A stretch of DNA of 64,000 bases from M55B112 sp040903745 (GTDB lineage Bacteria; Bacteroidota; Bacteroidia; Bacteroidales; GCA-2748055): NCBI GenBank assembly GCA_040903745.1, contig JBBDUV010000006.1, forward strand, positions 135,982 through 199,981. The letters run 5' to 3'. How positions within the stretch are numbered: the stretch's first letter is position 1; every line of letters starts with the position of its first letter. The notes beneath the pieces are model-generated. The model did not search any database, had not been told where the DNA came from, and saw only the letters and a program-made list of their open reading frames with translations. Position numbers and translations under genes: made by a program. Of the stretch, positions 19,201 to 26,784 are shown one piece after another.

Positions 19201-19344
19201 GGATCTTTTCAGATTGACACTATATGGTTTAACATATTGGTATTATGGTTAATGACGCTATTTTTGTATATTGCACTTGTAAATAACTGGCTTAGGTTAT
19301 TATTGGTCAGTTTTAGCTACGGTAAGAAACACAGAAACTATTAA
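16285..19344 (+). CDS. ABCG-type ABC transporter with N-terminal TerB-like helical domain (fused ATPase-permease)
   Basis: 1019 residues. Residues 1-165 are a helical region resembling TerB-like domains (inference), and 165-255 are a small beta-rich segment. The ATPase follows, with Walker A GGSGTGKS (Lys295), signature ISGGQRKRLN near 396 and Walker B ILFVDEPTSGLSS near 415. The permease is ABC-2/ABCG type from about 570, with about six membrane helices and a large extracytoplasmic helical insert (about 770-960) before the last helix. ABCG transporters usually export lipids or hydrophobic compounds, and no substrate can be named here. It stands between a receiver protein and a lipoprotein on the same strand, probably one operon. 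Confidence 0.8.
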   Translation: MTESMLQSLMKLFALLATINVDATRLFSRSFVETYLKGQFSLKIVERSLILFDSYMEELSPIRSHNANKRITLLSVKILMICSEINNELHLKSKFLILISIIQFSRHFEAHSESREEFRETILDAVVTISGALLINEQEFANCRAFITEKFYKVPDRSALLVTSSMEFYQLSDIKHFRKEGLKGQFFFLKISQADIYIFYYSGQEVMELGGKSIFPNHIYVLPKGSAIKSDNMTPIYYGDIVSAFCRDINYPKISFRAEKIGFTYPDSDNGLHELSVEFEVGEMVGVMGGSGTGKSTLMRILNGTISPDAGIIDINGKLLGTLNQDYQGIMGFVPQDDLLIDELSVYENMYYNAKLCLDHLSEKDISKRIYLVLNNLGLFYIKDLKVGNPLNKFISGGQRKRLNIALELIREPYILFVDEPTSGLSSTDSENVLSLLKEQSLSGKIVIINIHQPSSDMFKLFDKVIIMDKGGYPVYYGNPLDSVSYLKNVAKRADAAEIQCETCGNVQTDDILKILEAKKVNEFGEFTAERVLSPQDWYRLFKERIAKPLKAPVFEYLPALNFRIPSGIKQFVIYSKRNFFTKLADKQFVILSLSIAPILAIILAFFTKYLGGMEEGKPVYLFSLNENIPAYLFMCVIVSLFIGLIVSAEEIIRDRKIRAREAFLNLSKYSYFNSKIIFLFGLSALQMFIFILLGNNILEIRGLNLSYWLILFSTSCFAVMLGLNISSGLKSVVSIYIIIPFILVPLILLSGVIVKYDKLHPKVAGIEYVPVVGDLMASRWAYEALVVNQFKNNAFEKHFFDLEMKQANLLFNINFLIPELKNRIGDLELALSLGEEEKATRLAGILSSTFSDFDHLPSGLRDFQPAESSILLMKNYLGQWEEYLKSESGRIAAEKENLMQTLIAALPNPSDLVKLKQQYHNEAVADLVLNRNEMKKILEYDGKLIRKDTPVFHVPGSGAGRSHFFSAVKVVGSFQIDTIWFNILVLWLMTLFLYIALVNNWLRLLLVSFSYGKKHRNY

Positions 19345-19381
19345 ATTGATTGATTTCCGAAGAGATAAGAAAATTATTATT

Positions 19382-20287
19382 ATGAAACGGATAAAAAACA
19401 CGGAACTAATTCTGCTCTGTCTCTGCTGCGGTCTTCTCTTTTCAGCATGTAAGAATCGCGAAAAAAGGATGGATGATGGCTTCAGGTTCGAGGAGAACAT
19501 GAAATTGTCAGATATTGAGGTAACCAAGTCATTTGTCTACCTGTTCCCTGCACCTGGAGAGGTTCTTGATCGTTTCTATAATGCAGATTTGCAGTATATT
19601 GAAAATCTTCTTCATGATCCCGGAAAAAGCGACACTTACCTCACGGTAAAGGAAAAAGGGCTGAATCTTGGAATATATATCACAGATATGGCTTACTGCG
19701 CATTGTTTTCCCGTAATTCTGAAGCTACAGATTACCTTGAGGTTATTCGCAAATTAACTAGTGATTTGAATGTGTCGACCACTGTTTTTGAATCGCTTAT
19801 CGATCGAGCCAGAAATAATATAGGTCAGCGGGACTCCCTGGTAACAATTAGCAATGAGGTGTTTTATAATATGGTTGAATTTCTCGAGGAGTCTGGCCAG
19901 GAGAATGCAATCGCCATTATATCCAGCGGTGCCTACATTGAGTCATTGTTTCTCGCTTTGAATTCTGTTGAAGAATTTGACCAGGATGATCCGATTATAA
20001 GACAAATATCTGAGATGAAGTATCCGATGGAGAACCTGATGGGCCATGCCGAATCGGCTTCCGATGATCCAAATGTTCAAAGTATTCTAAAGTTTATTAT
20101 TGGGTTAAATAATCTTTTTAGTGAACTTGAATCAACAGCACTAAATACTGTTGTTAGTGAACCGGGTGTTATTTTATTCTCTGGCGGAGATTCTCCTGAC
20201 CTGAACCAGGATAATTTTGATGAGATGAAGCAAATGGTATTGCTTATCAGGGAAAATATTATCAGTAATAACCTAGAATCCAAATAG
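19382..20287 (+). CDS. Helical lipoprotein of the ABC transporter operon, unknown function
   Basis: 301 residues from the ATG at 19382, with a signal peptide and lipobox LLFSAC (Cys23). The mature part is predicted mostly helical and I do not recognise a named domain. The start at 19382 is chosen because it begins a clean signal peptide. It is 37 bases after the ABC transporter gene and 2 bases before the next gene, so it is probably translated from the same message. An extracytoplasmic partner of the transporter is a reasonable inference, but no substrate-binding fold is visible. Confidence 0.65.
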   Translation: MKRIKNTELILLCLCCGLLFSACKNREKRMDDGFRFEENMKLSDIEVTKSFVYLFPAPGEVLDRFYNADLQYIENLLHDPGKSDTYLTVKEKGLNLGIYITDMAYCALFSRNSEATDYLEVIRKLTSDLNVSTTVFESLIDRARNNIGQRDSLVTISNEVFYNMVEFLEESGQENAIAIISSGAYIESLFLALNSVEEFDQDDPIIRQISEMKYPMENLMGHAESASDDPNVQSILKFIIGLNNLFSELESTALNTVVSEPGVILFSGGDSPDLNQDNFDEMKQMVLLIRENIISNNLESK

Positions 20288-20289
20288 CT

Positions 20290-20748
20290 ATGAAAAGAAT
20301 TGTTATTATTTTATGGGGTCTATTACTGTTTGTTCCCTGCCTGACAGCTCAAAAAAATTCCTGTAGGAAATTTCATCTTTACTCCTATTGCAATGTCAAT
20401 CCCGGGCCGAGATTCAAATTTGATGGTCAGTCGAGAAGCAATGTTATCGGCGCAGGCGATCAGATGATCTATAGTTTGGTACTCTATGGTGACAAACAAT
20501 ATAAGATCAATTTTTGTACATCGGATCTCTTTGACCCCATTCATTTAAAACTTTTGAATGCGGAGACGGATGAAGTCATATATGACAATAAAGACGATGA
20601 TTATCTGGCGATGCTTACCTTGAATATCGATAAAACTCAGCGATTGAAAATATCCGTTGAGGTTTTAGCGAACGAGATGTCTGAGCAGGATAAATTGGAA
20701 TATTTCGGGTGCCTTGGAATGATGATCCAGGCAAAAAAAACGGATTAA
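20290..20748 (+). CDS. Small exported protein, unknown function
   Basis: 152 residues with a signal peptide (about 1-20, ending LTAQ). The mature protein has four cysteines in total, is likely beta-rich, and includes the motif FDGQSRSNVIGAGD and a C-terminal GCLGMMIQAKK. I do not recognise the family. It starts 2 bases after the lipoprotein stop, which indicates tight coupling with the ABC transporter operon. The stop lies 5 bases from the convergent Crp/Fnr gene end with no visible terminator between them. Confidence 0.6.
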   Translation: MKRIVIILWGLLLFVPCLTAQKNSCRKFHLYSYCNVNPGPRFKFDGQSRSNVIGAGDQMIYSLVLYGDKQYKINFCTSDLFDPIHLKLLNAETDEVIYDNKDDDYLAMLTLNIDKTQRLKISVEVLANEMSEQDKLEYFGCLGMMIQAKKTD

Positions 20749-20752
20749 GAAC

Positions 20753-21448
20753 TTAACCTGTTTCGCTGATCCGTTGCAGCTTTTCAATATCAATGACTTC
20801 AATACTTTTACCCTGTATTCTGATAAGATTGTCTTCACTGAATTTCCTGAGCAATCTGACTACAGTTTCAGCACTCATGCCCGATAGTTCTGCGATATCT
20901 TTTCTTGAAAGGGGAAGCTCAAATTTTGTTTGCTTGAAGACCCTCTCCGTTAAGCATATGATTATATCAGCCAGTCGCCCGTATGCTTGTTTATAGGTCA
21001 GACAGAAAAATCTACCATATAATTGAACGCTGTTACCGCTCAATATGTTAATGATCTCCCGCGCAAACGCATTGTTCTTTTCCAATACCATACTGAATAC
21101 CTTTACATCGATCTGCCTGATTATGGAATCTACATAAACATTAGCCGAGTAGGGAAAAGTTGTAAGCTCTTCTGATAATGCCGAGAGACCAATAAACGAA
21201 CCTCCCGGTATCAGCCTGAGTAATAATAAATTCTTTCCGTTATCAAGGTAAACCTTTGCAAGTCCTTCTTCCACATACATGATTTGGGATACGAATCCTC
21301 CCTGCTTGCATATCATCTCTCCTTTTTTGTAGGCGATTCTAACGGAGTTATCGTCAAATAGTTTTTGTTCCTGTGTGGTCAGTTTTTCCAGGCACCTGCA
21401 ATCGAAAGAACTGATCGTGCAACCTGAGAATTGTATTCTATCTTCCAT
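20753..21448 (-). CDS. Crp/Fnr-family transcriptional regulator
   Basis: 231 residues from the ATG at 21448 (MEDRIQFSG). A cyclic-nucleotide-binding-like beta barrel is at about 25-140 and a C-terminal winged helix at about 145-225 with LSRKDIAELSGMSAETVVRLL, a clear HTH_Crp recognition helix. The N-terminus has cysteines at residues 10, 17 and 19, followed by another at about 46, a pattern that could hold an oxygen- or redox-sensing centre as in FNR, though this is not proven. The gene is divergent from the multiheme cytochrome, so regulation of that gene by oxygen or a nitrogen or sulfur signal is likely. Confidence 0.85.
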   Translation of the reverse strand: MEDRIQFSGCTISSFDCRCLEKLTTQEQKLFDDNSVRIAYKKGEMICKQGGFVSQIMYVEEGLAKVYLDNGKNLLLLRLIPGGSFIGLSALSEELTTFPYSANVYVDSIIRQIDVKVFSMVLEKNNAFAREIINILSGNSVQLYGRFFCLTYKQAYGRLADIIICLTERVFKQTKFELPLSRKDIAELSGMSAETVVRLLRKFSEDNLIRIQGKSIEVIDIEKLQRISETG

Positions 21449-21641
21449 ATGAACTTTCTCTTGATGGATACAAATATACATATAATCATTTGAAAAGATG
21501 ATATGGGTCAATTTTTCAGTTGAGATAAATCACTGGTTTTTAATGTGTAAAACAGGGCCTTATTCATAGGAAGAGTCGGTGAAAACTGCAAAATTAGCAG
21601 GGTGAATCATTGTTATTTAAAAAACAGTAAAGGTGAAAATT

Positions 21642-22991
21642 ATGGATGAAGAAAAGAGGTTGAAATTGAGCCAATTACTGGTTATAATGATTGCTGGTTT
21701 TATTTGCTTCAGTTGTACGCAACATAAGATTCCTGATTACAGTGATGTGGCCTCTTGTGTGGGTTGCCACACCAATTATGCACATTTAAAGGATGTTTAT
21801 TCACCCGACACTGTTGCTCCGGCAGGCGGATGTGGGGGAGAGGCTCCGCATTTTGAACCTTACGACAGGGTATTCCTTGGTGGAGATGGTTACAAGACAT
21901 TTAAGGCTGACTATGGGCATGGTAGTTTAGAATGCACCAATTGTCATGGTGGGATTAACGGGACACATGAAAAGGAGATTGCCCATTCGGTGGGGTTCAT
22001 TAAACATCCATCCACCCTGTATGAGCAGAAATGTGGAACGTGTCATCCCGAGATTGCAGAGGCCTTCAATACCAGTCTTCACCAGGGTACCGGTCAGAAA
22101 AGAATGGTTACCATGCGTATGGGGTTGTCCGGACCGGAAGAGTTTGACCAGTTACCGGCCCACCAGATTGAAGGGTATAATGCCAATTGTGCCACCTGTC
22201 ATGGTACTTGTGGGAACTGTCATGTCAACAGGCCCCCCATCGGAGGTGGAGGCTTGGCCAACGGTCATGAATTTAAGAAGAATCCGGATATGATGGGCAC
22301 ATGTGTTTCATGTCATAGCTCACGGGGTGGTCATGCCTATCTGGGTGTTGCTACGGGAACGGTTGCAGACGTCCATCTGACCGGAGCAGGCTATGAGTGT
22401 TTAGACTGTCATACAGGGATGGAATTGCATGGAAACGGTGACAGTACTGTAACGCACAGGTATGCCTATTCCGAACTACCCAAGTGTGAGGATTGTCATG
22501 CAGACCTGGCTGAGTCAAATTTTTACCATACCAAACATATCGATGATTTTAATTGCCAGGTGTGTCATTCGCAGGATTATAATAATTGTGGTAGTTGTCA
22601 TGTTCACGGGGAGGGAGCAAGAATTCCCGCCTATCTTGATTTTAAAATTGCGAAAAACCCGATTCCGGAAACAAAGGATTTTGAATTTGCATTGGTACGA
22701 CGCACCCTCGGGGCTCCAGACAACTGGAAGGAATATGGTGTTGATGAGTACCTTGCATTTGATACTCATCCGACTTACAACTTTACCACACCGCATAACA
22801 TCCTGAAAATTACCTCAAGAACCGATGTCGGTGAAGGAAGTTGTGCCTCGAAATGTCATATACGCACTACAGAGGATAGCGTATACAATAAAAACCTTTA
22901 TCTGTTTGAATCTGATCTGCTCGACTGGGAGATTAGCGCATCAGCCCATATTACGGTAGATGGTAAATTACCCTCGGGATGGTTCAATTAG
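21642..22991 (+). CDS. Multiheme c-type cytochrome lipoprotein (11 heme motifs)
   Basis: 449 residues from the ATG at 21642; a GTG three codons earlier is an alternative. It has a signal peptide with a lipobox near ICFSC. Ten CXXCH motifs (CVGCH, CTNCH, CGTCH, CATCH, CGNCH, CVSCH, CLDCH, CEDCH, CQVCH, CGSCH) and one CXXXCH (CASKCH) can be counted. Such proteins carry electrons across the periplasm or outer membrane or reduce N or S oxyanions, and size and pattern recall octaheme-type enzymes. The exact reaction is unknown. It is followed by a tandem rhodanese lipoprotein and preceded by a divergent Crp/Fnr gene. Confidence 0.85.
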   Translation: MDEEKRLKLSQLLVIMIAGFICFSCTQHKIPDYSDVASCVGCHTNYAHLKDVYSPDTVAPAGGCGGEAPHFEPYDRVFLGGDGYKTFKADYGHGSLECTNCHGGINGTHEKEIAHSVGFIKHPSTLYEQKCGTCHPEIAEAFNTSLHQGTGQKRMVTMRMGLSGPEEFDQLPAHQIEGYNANCATCHGTCGNCHVNRPPIGGGGLANGHEFKKNPDMMGTCVSCHSSRGGHAYLGVATGTVADVHLTGAGYECLDCHTGMELHGNGDSTVTHRYAYSELPKCEDCHADLAESNFYHTKHIDDFNCQVCHSQDYNNCGSCHVHGEGARIPAYLDFKIAKNPIPETKDFEFALVRRTLGAPDNWKEYGVDEYLAFDTHPTYNFTTPHNILKITSRTDVGEGSCASKCHIRTTEDSVYNKNLYLFESDLLDWEISASAHITVDGKLPSGWFN

Positions 22992-23043
22992 AGGAATAAG
23001 GATCATGAATTAAAACAAGTATTAAATCATTAAAATTAACATT

Positions 23044-24009
23044 ATGAAACAAATTAAATTCTGGACACTGACCATTTTTGCAATCTCACTGCTGCTTGTA
23101 TCCTGTGGAGAGACCGTTGATGAATCACAGGTATTGGTCGAATACTTGGAATCGGCAGACAGTCCGATTGACGTTACTAAACTAAACAAATTAATAAAAG
23201 CTACTGAATTGCAAACTGAAATTCTAACAGGCAACCCCTATATTATTGATATCAGAGGTGACGAATACAACACGTTAGGTCATATTGATGGAGCAGTTCA
23301 GGTTGCAGCTACAGATGTTCTCTCACATCTGGATGCTCTTGAAAATGCATCCTCATACAGTAAGATTGTTGTCGTTTGCTACACTGGTCAGACTTCAGCC
23401 TATTTCGTCTCGCTGGCAAATATGGCAGGTCATAATGTATGGTCACTTTTATGGGGAATGAGTGCCTGGAATGATGCCACAGCTGGTCCCTGGAATAACA
23501 ATATTAAAAATACCTATGCGACCCAACTGGAGATTACTACGAATCCAAAAGGAGAAGAGGGTGCATTACCCGTTATTGAAACAGGATACGAAACAGCCGA
23601 AGATATATTGGCTGCGCGCATCGCTGAAGTAAATGCAGCAGGGTTCTCTCCTGCCACAATTACTGCCGATGTTGTCTGGGCCAATCCGGAAAACTACTAT
23701 ATCGTGAATTACTGGCCACTTAACCAATATGAAATGGGACACATTACCGGAGCTATTCAGTATACTCCGGGAGTTGATATTTTAACCACATCATATCTCA
23801 AAACGCTTCCGACTGATAAGCCGATTGTGGTTTATTGCTATACCGGTACAGGGAGTGCCTTCCTTTCAGCCTATCTCCGGGTTTTGAATTACGATTCAAG
23901 ATCACTGATGTTTGGAATCAACGGAATGGCAAGAGACTGGGCAGCAGATAACCAGTTGACTAACTGGAATGAGGGACATATTGCCGGTAATGATCTGGTT
24001 ACAGAATAA
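23044..24009 (+). CDS. Lipoprotein with two rhodanese domains
   Basis: 321 residues, lipobox LLLVSC (Cys21). Two rhodanese-like domains are each complete with active-site cysteines: Cys112 in CYTGQTSA and Cys265 in CYTGTGSA. Both loops are of similar length, so both domains may be active. Rhodaneses move sulfane sulfur onto acceptors such as cyanide, thiols or partner proteins. As a lipoprotein it would act outside the cytoplasm. It follows the multiheme cytochrome by 52 bases on the same strand, so sulfur transfer to or from that cytochrome is a plausible inference, not a demonstrated one. Confidence 0.85.
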   Translation: MKQIKFWTLTIFAISLLLVSCGETVDESQVLVEYLESADSPIDVTKLNKLIKATELQTEILTGNPYIIDIRGDEYNTLGHIDGAVQVAATDVLSHLDALENASSYSKIVVVCYTGQTSAYFVSLANMAGHNVWSLLWGMSAWNDATAGPWNNNIKNTYATQLEITTNPKGEEGALPVIETGYETAEDILAARIAEVNAAGFSPATITADVVWANPENYYIVNYWPLNQYEMGHITGAIQYTPGVDILTTSYLKTLPTDKPIVVYCYTGTGSAFLSAYLRVLNYDSRSLMFGINGMARDWAADNQLTNWNEGHIAGNDLVTE

Positions 24010-24251
24010 TACTTTATTTTTTCTTTTTTGTATTGTTGTCAATTATCCTGATCAGAAAAACAGAAATCTGATACTGCAATGACAGGTACTGCTTCCATGG
24101 GTATACTTTTTACCTAAACGAACAATATTCAGTTATGTATTAAAGACAAAATATACCGGAATCACAAAAATCTGTTAAATACTGATCATCAGTAAATTTT
24201 TAATTAATTCATTTGTAAGTTGCTGTTATAAATACCTAATCAGCAATATTC

Positions 24252-26711
24252 ATGAAAAAATTATTCGTTTCGTTGTTATTTGTAAGTCTGTGGATTTTCA
24301 CCAGCGCACAGGTTCCACAGGGATTTAATTACCAGGCAATTGCCAGGGATGGACAGGGAAATCTTCTCGGTGAGCAGAACCTTACTGTTCGTGTCAGCAT
24401 CATTCAAGACGGAAACAAGGTTTGGTCGGAGGATCATGCTGTTTCAACGAATGAAACGGGTTTGTTCTCATTGGTTATTGGTGATGAAGAGGTTTTCGGT
24501 TCCGGTTCCGCCGGTTCGTTTGCATTGATCGACTGGGAATCGGGTACTTTTACCCTGGGTGTTGAAATAAACCAGGGTAACGGTTTTGCAGATCTGGGCG
24601 AGTTTCCTTTGCAATCAGTGCCTTTTGCCATGTATGCGGCGGACGGTCCCGGTGTTGAAGCACAGGATCTTATGATTTCAGAGAATACACTTTCTCTTTC
24701 TGATGATCCTACTCCGGAGGGAATCGATCTTCGACCGGTAATAAGCAACATATCAGGCTGGAACAGGGAAGTGGACTCAGTTGTTACCTATAATTATGTC
24801 GGGGTAGGTACAAATATGACCAACCGGACATCACTGTCGGTACAGGGACTAAACAATGAACCGGAGGTTCCTTTATTTGAGGTGCGCCGGGAAGATGGCG
24901 TACCTGTATTCGCCGTGTTTAACGATGGGGTTATGGTCTATGTGGACGAAGACAGCAAAGCTGTAAAAGGCGGATTTGCTGTAGGCGGATACCAAAGAGG
25001 AAGCAAGGGAGTTACCCAGGAATATATGCGTGTCACACCCGATAGTGTCAGGATTTATGTGCCTGAAGGTACACAGCAGAAGGGAGTAAAAGGAGGTTTT
25101 GCCGTAGGCGGATACAGTAAGGCTTCGAAAGGGCCACTGCACGACCTGATGTATGTCACAACTGACAGCATCAGACTTTATGTGCCCGACAAGGAAAATG
25201 ATATGGGTTACGTTGGGTTGCAGGGCGGATTTGCTGTGGAGACTTTTAACACTGAGCTGGAAGAGGATCAGCCCCGGGAGTATATCATGGGAATGAACAG
25301 GGGGATAACCAGGTTCAATACAGCGGATAACCGAAACGGATTTGCTATCGGTAGTCAGGGAGAAGGTTGGGGTTCAACATACCTCCAGGTGACACCGGTA
25401 AATACATTCCTTGGTTTTGAAAGCGGTGTGAATACACGAAACAATCCGGATGCATGGAACGCCAACCAGGGTTCAAGAAACCTGTTTCTAGGGTATAAAT
25501 CAGGACAGAATAACATGTATGGTCATCACAACGTCTTCCTGGGGTACCAGTCGGGACTGGAACTTGAGGGCGATAGTCTGGACGAGATGTCAGGAGCATA
25601 CAATATTTTGATTGGACCCAACTCGGGAAGAACCCTGGCAGAAGGCGCCGCCAATATTTTTCTTGGCAGGTCGGCCGGAGAACATGTTACATCAGGCGAA
25701 GGCAATATTTTTGTCGGTGAGTTTGCTGGCAGACAATCAGCAGAAAGTAGCGGAAATATCGCCATAGGTAATTCTGCTGGCAGTAAAATTGGAAACTCAA
25801 ACAATGTTATGATTGGCACCGGAGCCGGATCAAACAATGTTTCCGGCGCCTCCAATGTACTCATTGGAGCAAACGCCGGTTTGAACAGTGCCGGCAGCAG
25901 AAATGTTTTTATTGGTAGTTTTGCCGGTTATGAAGAAGAGGGAAATGACAAATTATATATTGATAATTCCAGCTCCTCCAACCCATTAATTTTTGGTGAT
26001 TTTAATAATGATCTATTAAAGTTTAATGCTGAAGTAGGGATTAACGCTGACCCTGGGAATTATCGGTTGAGGGTTGAAGAGACCCGGCCGTCACATTCTT
26101 ACGCTGCAATATTTGCAAAAAATGAGATATCGAACAATGGTGTTGGCGTTGGTGTAGAAGGCTACGGTGGTCAGTTTGGCGTGATGGGTGTTTCACAAAT
26201 CTCCGGTACGGGATACAGGTACGGAACCTATGGACTTGCAGTTGGTGGTACTTATAACTATGGACTATATGGAAGCGCCAGCGGTGGAATAGCCTATGCA
26301 GTATATGCCGCTGGAGATTTGGCATATACCGGTGGACTGATTGCTGCATCAGATCAAAAATTCAAAAAGGATATAGGAGCCCTCAATTCAATTATGGAAA
26401 ACCTGATGAAGGTGCAACCAAGGCTATATACTGTTGGCGGATCTGAGGCGAAATCGGTGGGTCTTGAAGAGAAATCACAATATGGTTTTGTTGCCCAGGA
26501 GCTGGAGAAGATATTCCCTGAACTGGTTGTTGAGGTTGTTCATCCGAAAACAGATGATCCGGGTCAAGCCAAAGCCTCTGGAAACCCCCAGACCTATAAA
26601 GGGATTAAATATTTGGAGATGATCCCTATTCTGCTAAAGGGACTTCAGGAGCAACAGGAGGAGATTGAGATGCTTAGAAGCCGTATTGAAGTACTTGAAG
26701 GACAGCAATAG
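24252..26711 (+). CDS. Secreted fibre-like protein with C-terminal S74 intramolecular chaperone domain
   Basis: 819 residues. It has a signal peptide (1-19) and an N-terminal domain starting VPQGFNYQAIARDGQGN that is common in Bacteroidota surface proteins. Three repeats around GGFAVGGY or GGFAVETF lie at about 235-330. A long run of short beta repeats (NIFLGRSAG, NIFVGEFAG, NVLIGANAG) lies at about 395-555, a glycine-rich stretch follows, then an S74-type chaperone domain from DQKFKKDIGAL (about 700-785) and a coiled coil at the end. S74 domains assemble trimers and often cut themselves off. Probably a trimeric cell-surface fibre. No phage genes are nearby. Confidence 0.75.
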   Translation: MKKLFVSLLFVSLWIFTSAQVPQGFNYQAIARDGQGNLLGEQNLTVRVSIIQDGNKVWSEDHAVSTNETGLFSLVIGDEEVFGSGSAGSFALIDWESGTFTLGVEINQGNGFADLGEFPLQSVPFAMYAADGPGVEAQDLMISENTLSLSDDPTPEGIDLRPVISNISGWNREVDSVVTYNYVGVGTNMTNRTSLSVQGLNNEPEVPLFEVRREDGVPVFAVFNDGVMVYVDEDSKAVKGGFAVGGYQRGSKGVTQEYMRVTPDSVRIYVPEGTQQKGVKGGFAVGGYSKASKGPLHDLMYVTTDSIRLYVPDKENDMGYVGLQGGFAVETFNTELEEDQPREYIMGMNRGITRFNTADNRNGFAIGSQGEGWGSTYLQVTPVNTFLGFESGVNTRNNPDAWNANQGSRNLFLGYKSGQNNMYGHHNVFLGYQSGLELEGDSLDEMSGAYNILIGPNSGRTLAEGAANIFLGRSAGEHVTSGEGNIFVGEFAGRQSAESSGNIAIGNSAGSKIGNSNNVMIGTGAGSNNVSGASNVLIGANAGLNSAGSRNVFIGSFAGYEEEGNDKLYIDNSSSSNPLIFGDFNNDLLKFNAEVGINADPGNYRLRVEETRPSHSYAAIFAKNEISNNGVGVGVEGYGGQFGVMGVSQISGTGYRYGTYGLAVGGTYNYGLYGSASGGIAYAVYAAGDLAYTGGLIAASDQKFKKDIGALNSIMENLMKVQPRLYTVGGSEAKSVGLEEKSQYGFVAQELEKIFPELVVEVVHPKTDDPGQAKASGNPQTYKGIKYLEMIPILLKGLQEQQEEIEMLRSRIEVLEGQQ

Positions 26712-26784
26712 TTCAATAATTTCCGTTTGAGTAAGTTCACAAATAACGTTTGAATGTTGTGTCGAAAACTGAATGGTATCTGCC

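Noticed and set aside
24252..26711. Prophage tail fibre
   Set aside because: It has a bacterial signal peptide and no phage genes lie within the surrounding 10 kb.
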